Assembly (NCBI RefSeq): GCF_900103285.1 | Contig: NZ_FNGS01000005.1 | Span: 554,579 to 618,578, forward strand | From: Siphonobacter aquaeclarae | GTDB lineage: Bacteria; Bacteroidota; Bacteroidia; Cytophagales; Spirosomataceae | DNA length: 64,000 bases | Direction: 5' to 3' | Shown here: positions 44,721-53,290 of the stretch, piece by piece | Numbering within the stretch: the first letter of the stretch is position 1 | How the letters are laid out: each line of letters starts with the position of its first letter | The notes under the pieces: model-generated | What the model saw: only the letters and a program-made list of their open reading frames with translations | What the model was told of the DNA's origin: nothing | Database searches by the model: none | Translations under genes and position numbers: made by a program

Positions 44721-44753
44721 CTGTTAATACATTCATATTCAATATATTAACAG
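44721..44753. promoter_or_regulatory. 33-bp interrupted palindrome in the ribokinase divergent region
   Basis: CTGTTAATA (44721-44729) and TATTAACAG (44745-44753) are perfect 9-base arms; ATT and AAT inside also pair, all symmetric around 44737. It lies 18 bases before the start of the minus-strand gene and 109 bases before rbsK, in markedly AT-rich DNA. It looks like a dimeric regulator operator. Confidence 0.5.
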
Positions 44754-44861
44754 TCATTTCATAACATTTTCATTCTCTAAGATACGCATTTAAATATTTC
44801 GGCGTATTGCCTGGTTTCTGTTTCATATATCCTATTGTTGCATAGAAAAATTCTATTTGAG

Positions 44862-45758
44862 ATGGGAAAGATTATTGTCATCGGCTCGTCCAATACGGAT
44901 ATGGTCGTCAAAACGGGTAGGTTACCGGCCCCGGGCGAGACCGTCATCGGCGGCGAGTTTCTGATGAATCCGGGTGGAAAAGGCGCCAATCAGGCGGTAG
45001 CGGCAGCCCGGCTGGGCGGAGATGTGCGTTTTGTCGCGAAGGTCGGCAACGACCTCTTCGGCAAACAGGCTGTACAGGGCTTCCGGCGCGACGGCATCGA
45101 CACCTCCCCGATTTTTACCGATCCGCAGGCGGCGTCCGGGGTTGCGCTGATTTCGGTAGACGAAAAAGGCGAAAACTGTATCGTCGTCGCGCCCGGCGCT
45201 AACGCCCGCCTGACAGCGGAAGAAGTATCACAGGCGCTGGAAAATGCCGGGGCCGGCGATACCGTTCTGATCCAATTGGAAATTCCGCTCGGGACGGTCG
45301 AAGCCGCTGTTCGTCTTTGTGCAAAGAAGGGCATCGGCGTCATCCTGAATCCGGCTCCCGCGCAGCCGCTGCCGGATGATTTGTTTCCCCGGCTCGCGAT
45401 CCTCGTACCCAATGAAACGGAAGCAGGGCTGCTCACCGGCATTCCCGTGACGGACGCCGCAACGGCTGAAGCGGCAGCCCGGCAGCTCGCCGCGAAAGGT
45501 GTCGGACACGTCGTCATTACCCTCGGCGCGAAAGGCGCGTATTCTTTTGATGGTCAGCAGGGACAGTTGATTGAAGCTCCGCATGTCCATGCCGTTGATA
45601 CTACAGCCGCCGGCGATTGTTTCAGCGGAGCCCTGGCCGTTGCCGTCAGCGAAGGACAAGACCTGCCCGCTGCCATTGATTTTGCCTGCCGCGCTGCCGC
45701 GCTATCCGTCACGCGGATGGGTGCGCAGGCCTCACTCCCCTATCGCAAAGAACTCTGA
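44862..45758 (+). CDS. rbsK: ribokinase, PfkB family
   Basis: 298 residues. N-terminal signature IVIGSSNTDMVVKTGRLPAPG with GGEFLMNPGGKGANQAVAAA, and the C-terminal PfkB signature DTTAAGDCFSGALAVAV with the catalytic Asp. It phosphorylates D-ribose to ribose 5-phosphate. ATG 44862 matches the family N-terminus. It is the first gene of a unit with an exported ADP-ribosylglycohydrolase (24 bases later) and a sugar permease, which suggests it handles ribose released outside the cytoplasm. Confidence 0.93.
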   Translation: MGKIIVIGSSNTDMVVKTGRLPAPGETVIGGEFLMNPGGKGANQAVAAARLGGDVRFVAKVGNDLFGKQAVQGFRRDGIDTSPIFTDPQAASGVALISVDEKGENCIVVAPGANARLTAEEVSQALENAGAGDTVLIQLEIPLGTVEAAVRLCAKKGIGVILNPAPAQPLPDDLFPRLAILVPNETEAGLLTGIPVTDAATAEAAARQLAAKGVGHVVITLGAKGAYSFDGQQGQLIEAPHVHAVDTTAAGDCFSGALAVAVSEGQDLPAAIDFACRAAALSVTRMGAQASLPYRKEL

Positions 45759-45782
45759 ACCAATACCTTAGTCTCTAACCCT

Positions 45783-47312
45783 ATGAAAAAATCGCTTACC
45801 TGCCTGCTTCTCGGTATCAGCCTGACCGGCTGGAGCCAGCAAACCGTACGGATGACAAAGGAAAGTCTCCAGAACAAACTCAAGGGCGGCTGGGCCGGCC
45901 AGGTTATTGGTTGCACGTTTGGCGGCCCGACCGAATTCCGCTACAACGGTACCTATATTCAGGACTACCAGGCTATTCCGTGGCCGGAGGGGTATATCCG
46001 CCAGTCGATGCTCGGCAGTCCGAGCCTGTATGACGACCTGTACATGGACCTGACTTTCGTGGATGTCTTTGAGAAAAAAGGTATCGACGCACCGGTGGCA
46101 GAGCATGCCAAAGCATACGCCAATGCCGACTACCGGCTCTGGCACGCCAATCAGGTTGGCCGGTACAATATCCTCAACGGCCTGATGCCGCCGGAATCCG
46201 GGCATTGGAAAAACAACCCGCAGGCCGATGCGATTGATTTTCAAATCGAAGCCGATTTCGCCGGCCTGATGTCTCCCGGTATGCCCAAAACGGCCACCGA
46301 TATCTGCGACGGTATCGGGCATATCATGAATTACGGAGATGGGTGGTATGGTGGGGTTTACATGGCGGCGATGTACTCGCTGGCCTATGTATCGAGCGAC
46401 GTTAACTACGTTGTGTCGGAAGCGTTGAAGACTATTCCGGAGAAATCGACCTTTCACCGCTGCATCGCTGACGTCATCCGCTGGCATAAGCAGTATCCGG
46501 ACGACTGGAAACAGACGTGGTTTGAGGTGCAGAAAAAATGGTCGTCCGACCGTACCGTACCCGAAGGGATTTTCCTTCCTTTCAATATCGACGCAACTGT
46601 CAACGCCGCCTACGTCGTCATTGGCCTGCTTTACGGTAAAGGTGACTTTGGAAAGACACTGGAAATCAGCACGCGCTGCGGGCAGGATTCGGATTGCAAC
46701 CCGGCCTCGGCAGGAGGCGTTCTCGGTGCGATTATCGGATACGACAAGATTCCCGATTTCTGGAAACGTGGTCTGAAAGAAGCGGAGGACATTGACTTCC
46801 GGTTTACGACCATGTCACTCAACGACGTCTATAGTATTGGTTTAAAGCACGCCCTTCAGGTTATTGAAAAACAGGGAGGAAAAGTTTCCGGAAATACGGT
46901 GGAAATCCGTACGCAGCGAGCCGTTCCGGTTCGGTTTGAAGAGAGTTTTCCCGGCCATTACCCGAAAGAAAAACAGTTGATCGACAAAAACCTGGAACAG
47001 GACTATGTCCTGGACTTTGAAGGTATCGGCTATGTCATCAACGGAGAAGCAAAGAAGAAGAAAGAAAGCGAATACGTCTTCCGGGCAGAAGTTTACCTCG
47101 ATGGCCGGAAAGTGGAAGAAGTATCCCTTCCGACGCTCTTCCGCGAACGTCGGTTCAACTTCTTCTATGGCTACGACCTCAAACCGGGCAAGCATCAACT
47201 GCGGTTGAAGGTATTGAATCCATCGCCCGACCACGACCTGCGGCTGAGCTATGTCATTACGTTCGACAATCAACCCAATACCAAAACCTGGAAAACCGAT
47301 GTGGGTCGTTGA
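45783..47312 (+). CDS. exported ADP-ribosylglycohydrolase family protein
   Basis: 509 residues with a signal peptide (MKKSLTCLLLGISLTGWSQ). The DraG-type all-helical domain shows the first metal motif as YDDLYMDLTF and the second as GQDSDCNPASAGG, the positions that bind the two Mg/Mn ions. About 120 C-terminal residues form an extra beta domain. Family members split ADP-ribose or related N- and O-glycosidic bonds. Export plus a downstream sugar permease and upstream ribokinase point to release of ribose from an ADP-ribose-like or nucleoside compound. The last 14 bases overlap the permease gene. Confidence 0.88.
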   Translation: MKKSLTCLLLGISLTGWSQQTVRMTKESLQNKLKGGWAGQVIGCTFGGPTEFRYNGTYIQDYQAIPWPEGYIRQSMLGSPSLYDDLYMDLTFVDVFEKKGIDAPVAEHAKAYANADYRLWHANQVGRYNILNGLMPPESGHWKNNPQADAIDFQIEADFAGLMSPGMPKTATDICDGIGHIMNYGDGWYGGVYMAAMYSLAYVSSDVNYVVSEALKTIPEKSTFHRCIADVIRWHKQYPDDWKQTWFEVQKKWSSDRTVPEGIFLPFNIDATVNAAYVVIGLLYGKGDFGKTLEISTRCGQDSDCNPASAGGVLGAIIGYDKIPDFWKRGLKEAEDIDFRFTTMSLNDVYSIGLKHALQVIEKQGGKVSGNTVEIRTQRAVPVRFEESFPGHYPKEKQLIDKNLEQDYVLDFEGIGYVINGEAKKKKESEYVFRAEVYLDGRKVEEVSLPTLFRERRFNFFYGYDLKPGKHQLRLKVLNPSPDHDLRLSYVITFDNQPNTKTWKTDVGR

Positions 47313-48297
47313 TACATATGCTATGGCCGTAGCCGGCTGTCTTGTCACGATGCTCTGCTGGGGTTCCTGGGCCAATACCCAAAAGCTGGCGAGTACTTCC
47401 TGGCGGTTTGAACTCTTTTACTGGGACTATGTCTGGGGAATCCTCCTGTTCTCGCTGCTGCTGGCTTTTACGGCGGGAAGCAATGGCACGGAGGGGCGTT
47501 CCTTTACCGACGATCTCGCTCAGGCCACGCGGCCAAACCTGCTCTCGGCCTTTTGGGGCGGGATCGTGTTCAATGTCGCGAATATTGTCCTGGTAGCTGC
47601 GATCGCGATTGCGGGTATGTCTGTCGCCTTTCCGGTCGGAATTGGTATTGCGCTGGTACTTGGCGTAATCGTCAACTACCTCGACCGGCCTGAGGGCCAG
47701 CCCGGGTTGCTTTTCGGCGGGGTAGCGCTGGTTTCTATGGCTATCTGGCTGAATGCTCGGGCATACCGGTCGCTGGCCGGTCGAACGGGTGGCGTTTCGG
47801 CCCGGGGTCTGTTGCTTTCTGTCGTGGCCGGCGTCGCGATGGGCTTCTTTTACAAATATGTCGCCGCAGCCATGGCGACCGACTTCGCCCACCCGGAGGC
47901 TGGCAAGCTGACACCCTATACTGCGCTGGTATTGTTTGCGCTGGGTATCGCGGCGTCGAATATGCTTATTAATACCTACCTGATTTACAAGCCGGTAACC
48001 GGAGCTCCCTCTTCCTACGCTGCGTACTTCCGCGGATCGGGGCGGGATCACCTCATGGGTATTTTTGGGGGAATGATCTGGACACTGGGTATGGCGCTGA
48101 GCATACTGGCATCGGATAAGGCCGGGCCGGCGATTTCGTATGGGCTCGGGCAGGGCGCCACAATTGTCGCAGCCATCTGGGGTATTTATATCTGGAAGGA
48201 GTTCCGGGAAGCGCCACCGTCAACAGGGCGCCTGCTCAAGGTAATGCTGTTGCTGTATGCTGTCGGCCTTGGATTACTGATCGCAGCCAGGCTGTAA
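47299..48297 (+). CDS. GRP/DMT-type sugar permease (probable ribose uptake)
   Basis: 332 residues with ten hydrophobic segments, for example AVAGCLVTMLCWGSWANTQK at the start and LLKVMLLLYAVGLGLLIAAR at the end. The WGSWANT and AFPVGIGIALVLG segments fit the glucose/ribose porter branch of the drug/metabolite transporter superfamily. Its gene overlaps the ADP-ribosylglycohydrolase gene by 14 bases and follows ribokinase, so ribose import is the best guess. ATG 47299 was chosen; ATG 47251 would give a longer overlap and a poor N-terminus. Confidence 0.85.
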   Translation: MWVVDTYAMAVAGCLVTMLCWGSWANTQKLASTSWRFELFYWDYVWGILLFSLLLAFTAGSNGTEGRSFTDDLAQATRPNLLSAFWGGIVFNVANIVLVAAIAIAGMSVAFPVGIGIALVLGVIVNYLDRPEGQPGLLFGGVALVSMAIWLNARAYRSLAGRTGGVSARGLLLSVVAGVAMGFFYKYVAAAMATDFAHPEAGKLTPYTALVLFALGIAASNMLINTYLIYKPVTGAPSSYAAYFRGSGRDHLMGIFGGMIWTLGMALSILASDKAGPAISYGLGQGATIVAAIWGIYIWKEFREAPPSTGRLLKVMLLLYAVGLGLLIAARL

Positions 48298-48302
48298 AAC
48301 AG

Positions 48303-48331
48303 AAAACCCTCCGGAAGTCCGGAGGGTTTTT
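48303..48331. terminator. bidirectional terminator between the permease gene and rplT
   Basis: 13-bp stem AAAACCCTCCGGA / TCCGGAGGGTTTT with a 2-nt loop and T/A flanks on both sides, placed between convergent stop codons. Confidence 0.9.
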
Positions 48332-48357
48332 CGTGACAGGCGCTAGCGTCTATCGGT

Positions 48358-48702
48358 TCATTTCACATGGTCGACAACGGCCTTGAACGCCTCAGGGTGG
48401 TTCATGGCGAGGTCGGCGAGTACTTTCCGGTTCAGTTCAACACCGGAGTTATGAAGCTTGCCGATGAATTGCGAGTAGCTGAGGCCGTGAATACGGGCGC
48501 CAGCGTTGATACGTGCAATCCAGAGGGCACGGAAATTCCGCTTCTTTTGCTTACGGTCGCGGTAAGCATAGTTAAGACCGCGTTCGACGGCGTTTTTCGC
48601 TACCGTCCAAACGTTTTTACGACGGCCAAAGTAACCTTTAGCCAGTTTGAGCACCTTTTTGCGGCGGGCCCGTGACGCTACGTGATTGACACTACGTGGC
48701 AT
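48358..48702 (-). CDS. rplT: 50S ribosomal protein L20
   Basis: 114 residues, normal length. Typical L20 sequence: [54 protein letters not shown] and [20 protein letters not shown]. It binds 23S rRNA early in large-subunit assembly. It follows rpmI in the conserved infC-rpmI-rplT order, with a short word-repeat hairpin between the two genes. Confidence 0.98.
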   Translation of the reverse strand: MPRSVNHVASRARRKKVLKLAKGYFGRRKNVWTVAKNAVERGLNYAYRDRKQKKRNFRALWIARINAGARIHGLSYSQFIGKLHNSGVELNRKVLADLAMNHPEAFKAVVDHVK

Positions 48703-48752
48703 GTTGTGTTAGTTTTTTGACGTTGGCGGAGCAAAGCCGGTTTACTGTCTTC

Positions 48753-48789
48753 GGTTTTCCGTTGTCAGTTAAACTGAAAACCGAAAACC
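48753..48789. repeat. GGTTTTCGG/GTTTTCAGTT word inverted repeat between rpmI and rplT
   Basis: 48753-48770 pairs with 48772-48789 (GGTTTTCC... against AACTGAAAACCGAAAACC), 16 of 18 bases, with a single-base loop; more TAAACTGAAAAC words follow to 48803. The words match the hairpin at 15369-15446. It lies inside the ribosomal protein operon, so it would be transcribed between rpmI and rplT. Confidence 0.8.
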
Positions 48790-48864
48790 ATAAACTGAAA
48801 ACTGCCCTGTTACTGCTCTCTTTCAGCCAGTTGTCGGGTGAAACAAAAACCGTAACCGAAGTTA

Positions 48865-49056
48865 CTATTGCAGGAGGGCGATAACGCGGGCGTGATCGGA
48901 CTCGTGCACGAGGGTCGTCTTGACGAGGTTAGCCTTACGTTTGTTAGACTTCTTCGTCAGGATGTGGCTGTGGAAGGCATGCTTCCGCTTGATTTTCCCG
49001 GTACCGGTCAGCTTGAACCGCTTCTTGGCACCTGAGTTTGACTTTTGCTTAGGCAT
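48865..49056 (-). CDS. rpmI: 50S ribosomal protein L35
   Basis: 63 residues, with the typical L35 start [21 protein letters not shown] and [17 protein letters not shown] in the middle. It is part of the large ribosomal subunit. It sits between infC and rplT as in most bacteria, 162 bases before rplT. Confidence 0.97.
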   Translation of the reverse strand: MPKQKSNSGAKKRFKLTGTGKIKRKHAFHSHILTKKSNKRKANLVKTTLVHESDHARVIALLQ

Positions 49057-49175
49057 AAACTGAACCTGTTAAAAAATGAAAAAAGTACGCGTGTGTGAAA
49101 TGAGTCGCGAAGATACGAAAATAACTGTCCGGTTGTATGAAAGAATTTGATATTTATTCCCCTGACAGTCAGACA

Positions 49176-49217
49176 GAAAAACGGCCGCTGCTCATCCGTC
49201 GGAGAGCAGCGGCCGTT
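49176..49217 (-). terminator. intrinsic terminator/attenuator between infC and rpmI
   Basis: Perfect 12-bp stem ACGGCCGCTGCT (49182-49193) / AGCAGCGGCCGT (49206-49217) with a 12-nt loop; on the minus strand it is followed by TTTTTCTG. It lies 20 bases after the infC stop, so infC may be terminated here or rpmI-rplT expressed by read-through or from their own promoter. Confidence 0.88.
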
Positions 49218-49236
49218 GCATCCGGAGCGTCCGGAC

Positions 49237-49797
49237 TTATTTCTTCACTTTCGGAGCGATGATGATATTCATCCGCCGGCCTTCGAGGCGTGCTTCGGAT
49301 TCCAGTTTTCCCCACTCTTCGAGGTCCGACATGAACCGCTTGAGCAGGTTAAATCCCTGGTCTTTGAAGACAATTTCCCGACCGGAGAACTGTACATACG
49401 CTTTTACCTTGGAACCTTCCTTGAGGAAGTTGGTGGCGTGCTTGAGTTTGAAGTCGTAATCGTGGTCGTCAGTCGTCGGGCTGAAGCGGATTTCCTTGAG
49501 CACGACCTTGACCTGCTTCGCCTTCAGTTCTTTCTGCTTTTTCTTCTGTTCGTACTTGAACTTGGAATAATCGACAACCCGACAAACCGGAGGATCGGCA
49601 TTCGGAGAGATCTCCACCAGATCCAACGCCTGCTGCTGGGCGAGCTCAAGGGCTACCTTGATGTCCACAATTCCCTGTTCGACGTTCTCTCCGACCAGAC
49701 GTACCTGCTGTACGCCGCGGATAAGCTGATTGATACGGTAGGGTTCTTCTTTCCTGACGGGAAGTCTGCGGTTATAACCGCCGGGGCGTAATGCCAT
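49237..49797 (-). CDS. infC: translation initiation factor IF-3
   Basis: 186 residues. N-domain [22 protein letters not shown], linker helix and C-domain ([38 protein letters not shown]), with a KVKK end. It prevents premature subunit joining and checks the start codon. The start is ATG in [11 protein letters not shown], not the rare AUU used for autoregulation in enterobacteria. A long A-rich run precedes the ATG, a common initiation feature in this phylum. Confidence 0.96.
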   Translation of the reverse strand: MALRPGGYNRRLPVRKEEPYRINQLIRGVQQVRLVGENVEQGIVDIKVALELAQQQALDLVEISPNADPPVCRVVDYSKFKYEQKKKQKELKAKQVKVVLKEIRFSPTTDDHDYDFKLKHATNFLKEGSKVKAYVQFSGREIVFKDQGFNLLKRFMSDLEEWGKLESEARLEGRRMNIIIAPKVKK

Positions 49798-49895
49798 ACT
49801 AGCGAATTTGGTGTTTTTTTTTGGGTTTCAGTTAGCGAGTGTTTTCAGCAGAAACAAAAGCGGAAAATTCGTTGTCCTGAACTGAAAACCGAGAA

Positions 49896-49931
49896 GAAGC
49901 CGTTGAATCGGGTTCCCTCTTCAACGGCTTC
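49896..49931 (-). terminator. stem-loop between thrS and infC (terminator or attenuator)
   Basis: Perfect 12-bp stem GAAGCCGTTGAA / TTCAACGGCTTC with a 12-nt loop, 27 bases after the thrS stop. The minus-strand tail (TTCTCGGTTTTC) is only weakly T-rich, so termination may be partial. Confidence 0.7.
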
Positions 49932-49958
49932 AAATGTTGTGCCTAAGATGGAAACTTT

Positions 49959-51908
49959 TTAGAATTTGAGCAAATTTTTATTGATTTCCTCCTTGGCAAG
50001 GGCAATAAACTGACCAATTGGCATGCTGCCCAGGTCACCTTCCCCTTTTTTCCGGACTGACACAGTGCCATCTGCCTGTTCCTTGTCACCCACGATGAGC
50101 ATGAACGGCGTTTTGGCTACTTCGGCGTCACGGATTTTCTTTCCGATCTTTTCATCCCGGTGATCGACATAGCCGCGGAGATCATCTTCCTGCAAAAGGA
50201 GGAAAATCTCATTGGCGTAGTCGGTGTATTTTTCCGAGATGGGTAATACTGCGAGTTGTTCGGGCGACAGCCACAGCGGGAAATTCCCGGCGGTGCTTTC
50301 GATCAGAATCGCGATGAAACGCTCCAGCGAGCCAAACGGCGCGCGGTGGATCATCACCGGACGGTACTTTTTGTTATCCGCTCCGGTATATTCCAGCTCG
50401 AAGCGCTCGGGCAGGTTGTAGTCTACCTGAATCGTTCCCAGCTGCCATTTCCGGCCGAGGGCATCTTTCACCATGAAATCCAGCTTCGGACCATAGAAGG
50501 CTGCTTCTCCGTACTCGATGACGGTCGGCAGGCCTTTTTCCTTTGCAGAATTGATGATGGCCTGCTCGGCTTTGTCCCAGTTTTCTTCGGTTCCGATGTA
50601 CTTGGAGCGGTCTTCCTTTGAACGGAGCGATACCTGCGCCATGTAGTCATTGAAGCCCAGTACTTTAAATACATAAAGAACGAGATCAATTACCTTCATG
50701 AACTCTTCTTCCACCTGATCGGGGCGGCAGAAAATATGGGCGTCGTCCTGGGTAAAGCCACGTACCCGGGTCAGACCGTGCAACTCGCCCGATTGCTCAT
50801 AGCGGTACACGGTTCCGAACTCAGCGAAACGTACCGGCAGATCCCGGTAACTCCGGGGTTTGGAACGGTAGATTTCGCAGTGGTGCGGGCAGTTCATCGG
50901 TTTGAGGAGGAATTCTTCATCCTCATCCGGAGTATGAATCGGCTGGAACGAATCCTTGCCATACTTTTCATAGTGCCCGGAGGTTACATAGAGTTGCTTC
51001 GAGCCGATGTGCGGGGTAACCACAGGCGAGTACCCGGCCCGGATCTGCGCGCGGCGGAGGAAATTCTCCAGGCGCTCGCGGAGGGCGGTACCTTTCGGCA
51101 GCCACAGCGGCAACCCCTGACCTACCCGTTCGGAGAAGGTAAACAACTCCAGCTCGCGACCGAGCTTGCGGTGATCCCGCTTTTTGGCCTCTTCGAGCAG
51201 GTGAACGTATTCGTCGAGTTCCTTTTGCTTCGGAAATGTCACCGCATAAATACGGGTGAGCATTTTATTGTTCTCGTTCCCGCGCCAGTAGGCCCCGGCG
51301 ACGTTCATGATCTTGGCTGCCTTGATAAAACCGGTATCCGGAATGTGCGGTCCGCGGCAGAGGTCGGTAAAGTCGCCCTGGGTGTAGAACGTAATCTTTC
51401 CGTCTTCCAGGTCCTTGATCAGGTCGAGCTTGTACTCGTCACCTTTTTTCTCGAAGTATTCGATCGCTTCCTGTTTCGGAACAGGCGTGCGGGTGAATAC
51501 TTCCTTCTTCCGGGCGAGTTCCAGCATCTTGTCCTCGACTTTCTTGAAGTCTTCCTGCGAAAACTTGTGGTCTCCGAGGTCTACATCGTAGTAAAAGCCG
51601 GTTTCGATAGCAGGTCCGATCCCGAATTTCACACCCGGATACAGCGCCTCAAGGGCTTCTGCCAGCAAGTGAGCGGACGAGTGCCAGAAAGTCGCTTTGC
51701 CGCTGGTATCGTTCCAGGTGAGGAGTTTGACGGACGAATCCGCTTCGATGGGGCGGCTGGCGTCCCATACTTCGCCGTTGACTTCGGCGGCTAATACGTT
51801 ACGGGCAAGGCCCTCGCTGATGCTGCGGGCGATGTCCAGGCCGGAAGCACCCTTCGGGAACGTACGAATGCTCCCGTCCGGCAGGGTAATCTGGATTTGG
51901 TTTTCCAT
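49959..51908 (-). CDS. thrS: threonine-tRNA ligase
   Basis: 649 residues, full length: TGS domain ([14 protein letters not shown]), editing domain with [11 protein letters not shown], class II catalytic core with motif 2 ([12 protein letters not shown]), CPHHCEIY zinc region, and the anticodon-binding domain ([16 protein letters not shown]). It charges tRNA-Thr in the cytoplasm. It heads the thrS-infC-rpmI-rplT unit, separated from infC by a stem-loop. Start ATG 51908 matches the TGS domain. Confidence 0.98.
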   Translation of the reverse strand: MENQIQITLPDGSIRTFPKGASGLDIARSISEGLARNVLAAEVNGEVWDASRPIEADSSVKLLTWNDTSGKATFWHSSAHLLAEALEALYPGVKFGIGPAIETGFYYDVDLGDHKFSQEDFKKVEDKMLELARKKEVFTRTPVPKQEAIEYFEKKGDEYKLDLIKDLEDGKITFYTQGDFTDLCRGPHIPDTGFIKAAKIMNVAGAYWRGNENNKMLTRIYAVTFPKQKELDEYVHLLEEAKKRDHRKLGRELELFTFSERVGQGLPLWLPKGTALRERLENFLRRAQIRAGYSPVVTPHIGSKQLYVTSGHYEKYGKDSFQPIHTPDEDEEFLLKPMNCPHHCEIYRSKPRSYRDLPVRFAEFGTVYRYEQSGELHGLTRVRGFTQDDAHIFCRPDQVEEEFMKVIDLVLYVFKVLGFNDYMAQVSLRSKEDRSKYIGTEENWDKAEQAIINSAKEKGLPTVIEYGEAAFYGPKLDFMVKDALGRKWQLGTIQVDYNLPERFELEYTGADNKKYRPVMIHRAPFGSLERFIAILIESTAGNFPLWLSPEQLAVLPISEKYTDYANEIFLLLQEDDLRGYVDHRDEKIGKKIRDAEVAKTPFMLIVGDKEQADGTVSVRKKGEGDLGSMPIGQFIALAKEEINKNLLKF

Positions 51909-51975
51909 AAATGGTTAAACGGTTATAAATCACGGAGATACAAAGTCCGTGAGCTCTTTCCGGCTCAGCCGGTTA

Positions 51976-53106
51976 TCACTGGAGCGAGTCTCCCGCGGCA
52001 CCGGACTTATCCGGGATGGCCAACTGGGGCCGGTACCGGTCCAGTTGCCGCAGCGTGGGATCGCTGGTGAGAATACGTTTACGCGTGCGCCAGTAGCCGC
52101 CTACAGCCCGGCGGTTGGCCGGGTTCTGCTGGGCTTCCAGCAGGTAATAATCCATTGCCTTGTCGTCATTACCTGTCTGTTCAAGGCATTGGGCCATCAG
52201 AAAGTTCAATCCGGGATACTGCGGGTTTACTTTTTCGACGACTTCGAGGTGTTTCAGCGCTTCAGCAGGTTTGTTCACCTCAAACAACACCGCGGCGGCC
52301 TGAAAACGGGCGCCGGGATGTTCCGGCTCGGTTTTCAGCGCATGAGCAAACTCCCGGTAAGCGCTGTCCGGCTGCGAAATACGTAAAAAAGTAAGACCCC
52401 GCCGAAAATGCAGGTCCGCATTCCTCGGAAAAAACTTCAGCCCCTCCCCCACAAACACCAGGCTCTGGGGGTATTGCTTCAGCTGGTAGTGGACGGTCGA
52501 TAGTTGTTTATAGGTATCCAGGAAGCCGGGAGACAGCGCACGGCTGTGCATGTACAAGGCCAGCGCGCGAACGGTATCGCCCAGTTTGGCGGCGATTACG
52601 CCGCGGTAAAAATAGGCTTCCCCATAAAAAGGATTAATCTGCAGGGTACGGGCGATGTACTGCCGCGCCAGGCCGAGCTGATTGACCTGCTGGTACAGGT
52701 CGGCGAGCAGGATATACAGCTCCGGCGTCCGGACGTTGAGGATTTCGGCGCGCTGCGCAGCCACGAGGGCATCCTCGGTTTTGCGCTTGGCCCGAAGAAT
52801 CTTCGCTTTGGTGACGTAAAAAGAGCCGGTATTCCGCTTGAGGTCGATGGCGTCGTTGATATCCTGCAGGGCGGCATCGTACTCCTCGCGCTGGAAGTAG
52901 ATCTCGGCGCGTTTCCGGTAGTTGTCGGCCGCGCCGGGGTACTGTCGGATGACACGGGTGAGCAGTTCCAGCGCCTGCTGGGTTGAAAAACCCTGGTTCA
53001 GGTCCGGCACCGGCGGAATTTTCTGTCCGCCCTGCTCTTCCGAATGACAAGCCGCCATCGTCAGCAGAACTACCCAGCCCAAAAGAATCGAAGAAATCGT
53101 ACGCAT
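51976..53106 (-). CDS. TPR-repeat lipoprotein
   Basis: 376 residues. Lipoprotein signal ending TMAAC (Cys about residue 20). The rest is a chain of about eight 34-residue TPR units (for example DAALQDINDAIDLKRNTGSF, LGLARQYIARTLQINPFYGE, AYREFAHALKTEPEHPGARF). It is a periplasmic or outer-membrane protein-interaction scaffold of unknown partners. It is transcribed divergently from the beta-barrel receptor gene; the shared 39-bp operator lies between them. Confidence 0.9.
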   Translation of the reverse strand: MRTISSILLGWVVLLTMAACHSEEQGGQKIPPVPDLNQGFSTQQALELLTRVIRQYPGAADNYRKRAEIYFQREEYDAALQDINDAIDLKRNTGSFYVTKAKILRAKRKTEDALVAAQRAEILNVRTPELYILLADLYQQVNQLGLARQYIARTLQINPFYGEAYFYRGVIAAKLGDTVRALALYMHSRALSPGFLDTYKQLSTVHYQLKQYPQSLVFVGEGLKFFPRNADLHFRRGLTFLRISQPDSAYREFAHALKTEPEHPGARFQAAAVLFEVNKPAEALKHLEVVEKVNPQYPGLNFLMAQCLEQTGNDDKAMDYYLLEAQQNPANRRAVGGYWRTRKRILTSDPTLRQLDRYRPQLAIPDKSGAAGDSLQ

Positions 53107-53193
53107 CCGTGGTGACTAAAACGCCGCAAAAATAGAGAAGATACGGGGATCGCCGCCGAATCGGCAGGAAAGAATTGACCGGCCGTTTTCTGC

Positions 53194-53232
53194 CATTAAC
53201 CTTGTTTAACCTTAAAGCAAGGTTCGTTAACC
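53194..53232 (+). promoter_or_regulatory. 39-bp shared operator, copy at the receptor gene
   Basis: Begins CATTAACCTTGTTTAACC and ends GCAAGGTTCGTTAACC. It contains two direct TTAACCTT repeats 10 bases apart, an inverted AAGGTT and a closing GTTAACC. It is 37/39 identical to the complement of 58161-58199. The 10-base repeat spacing fits an OmpR/PhoB-type regulator. It ends 58 bases before the receptor ATG. Confidence 0.82.
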
Positions 53233-53290
53233 GCCTTTGGAAGAGGAAAGGAATAGTTTCGGCCCAGATCTCCGACAACATATTTCTTCC

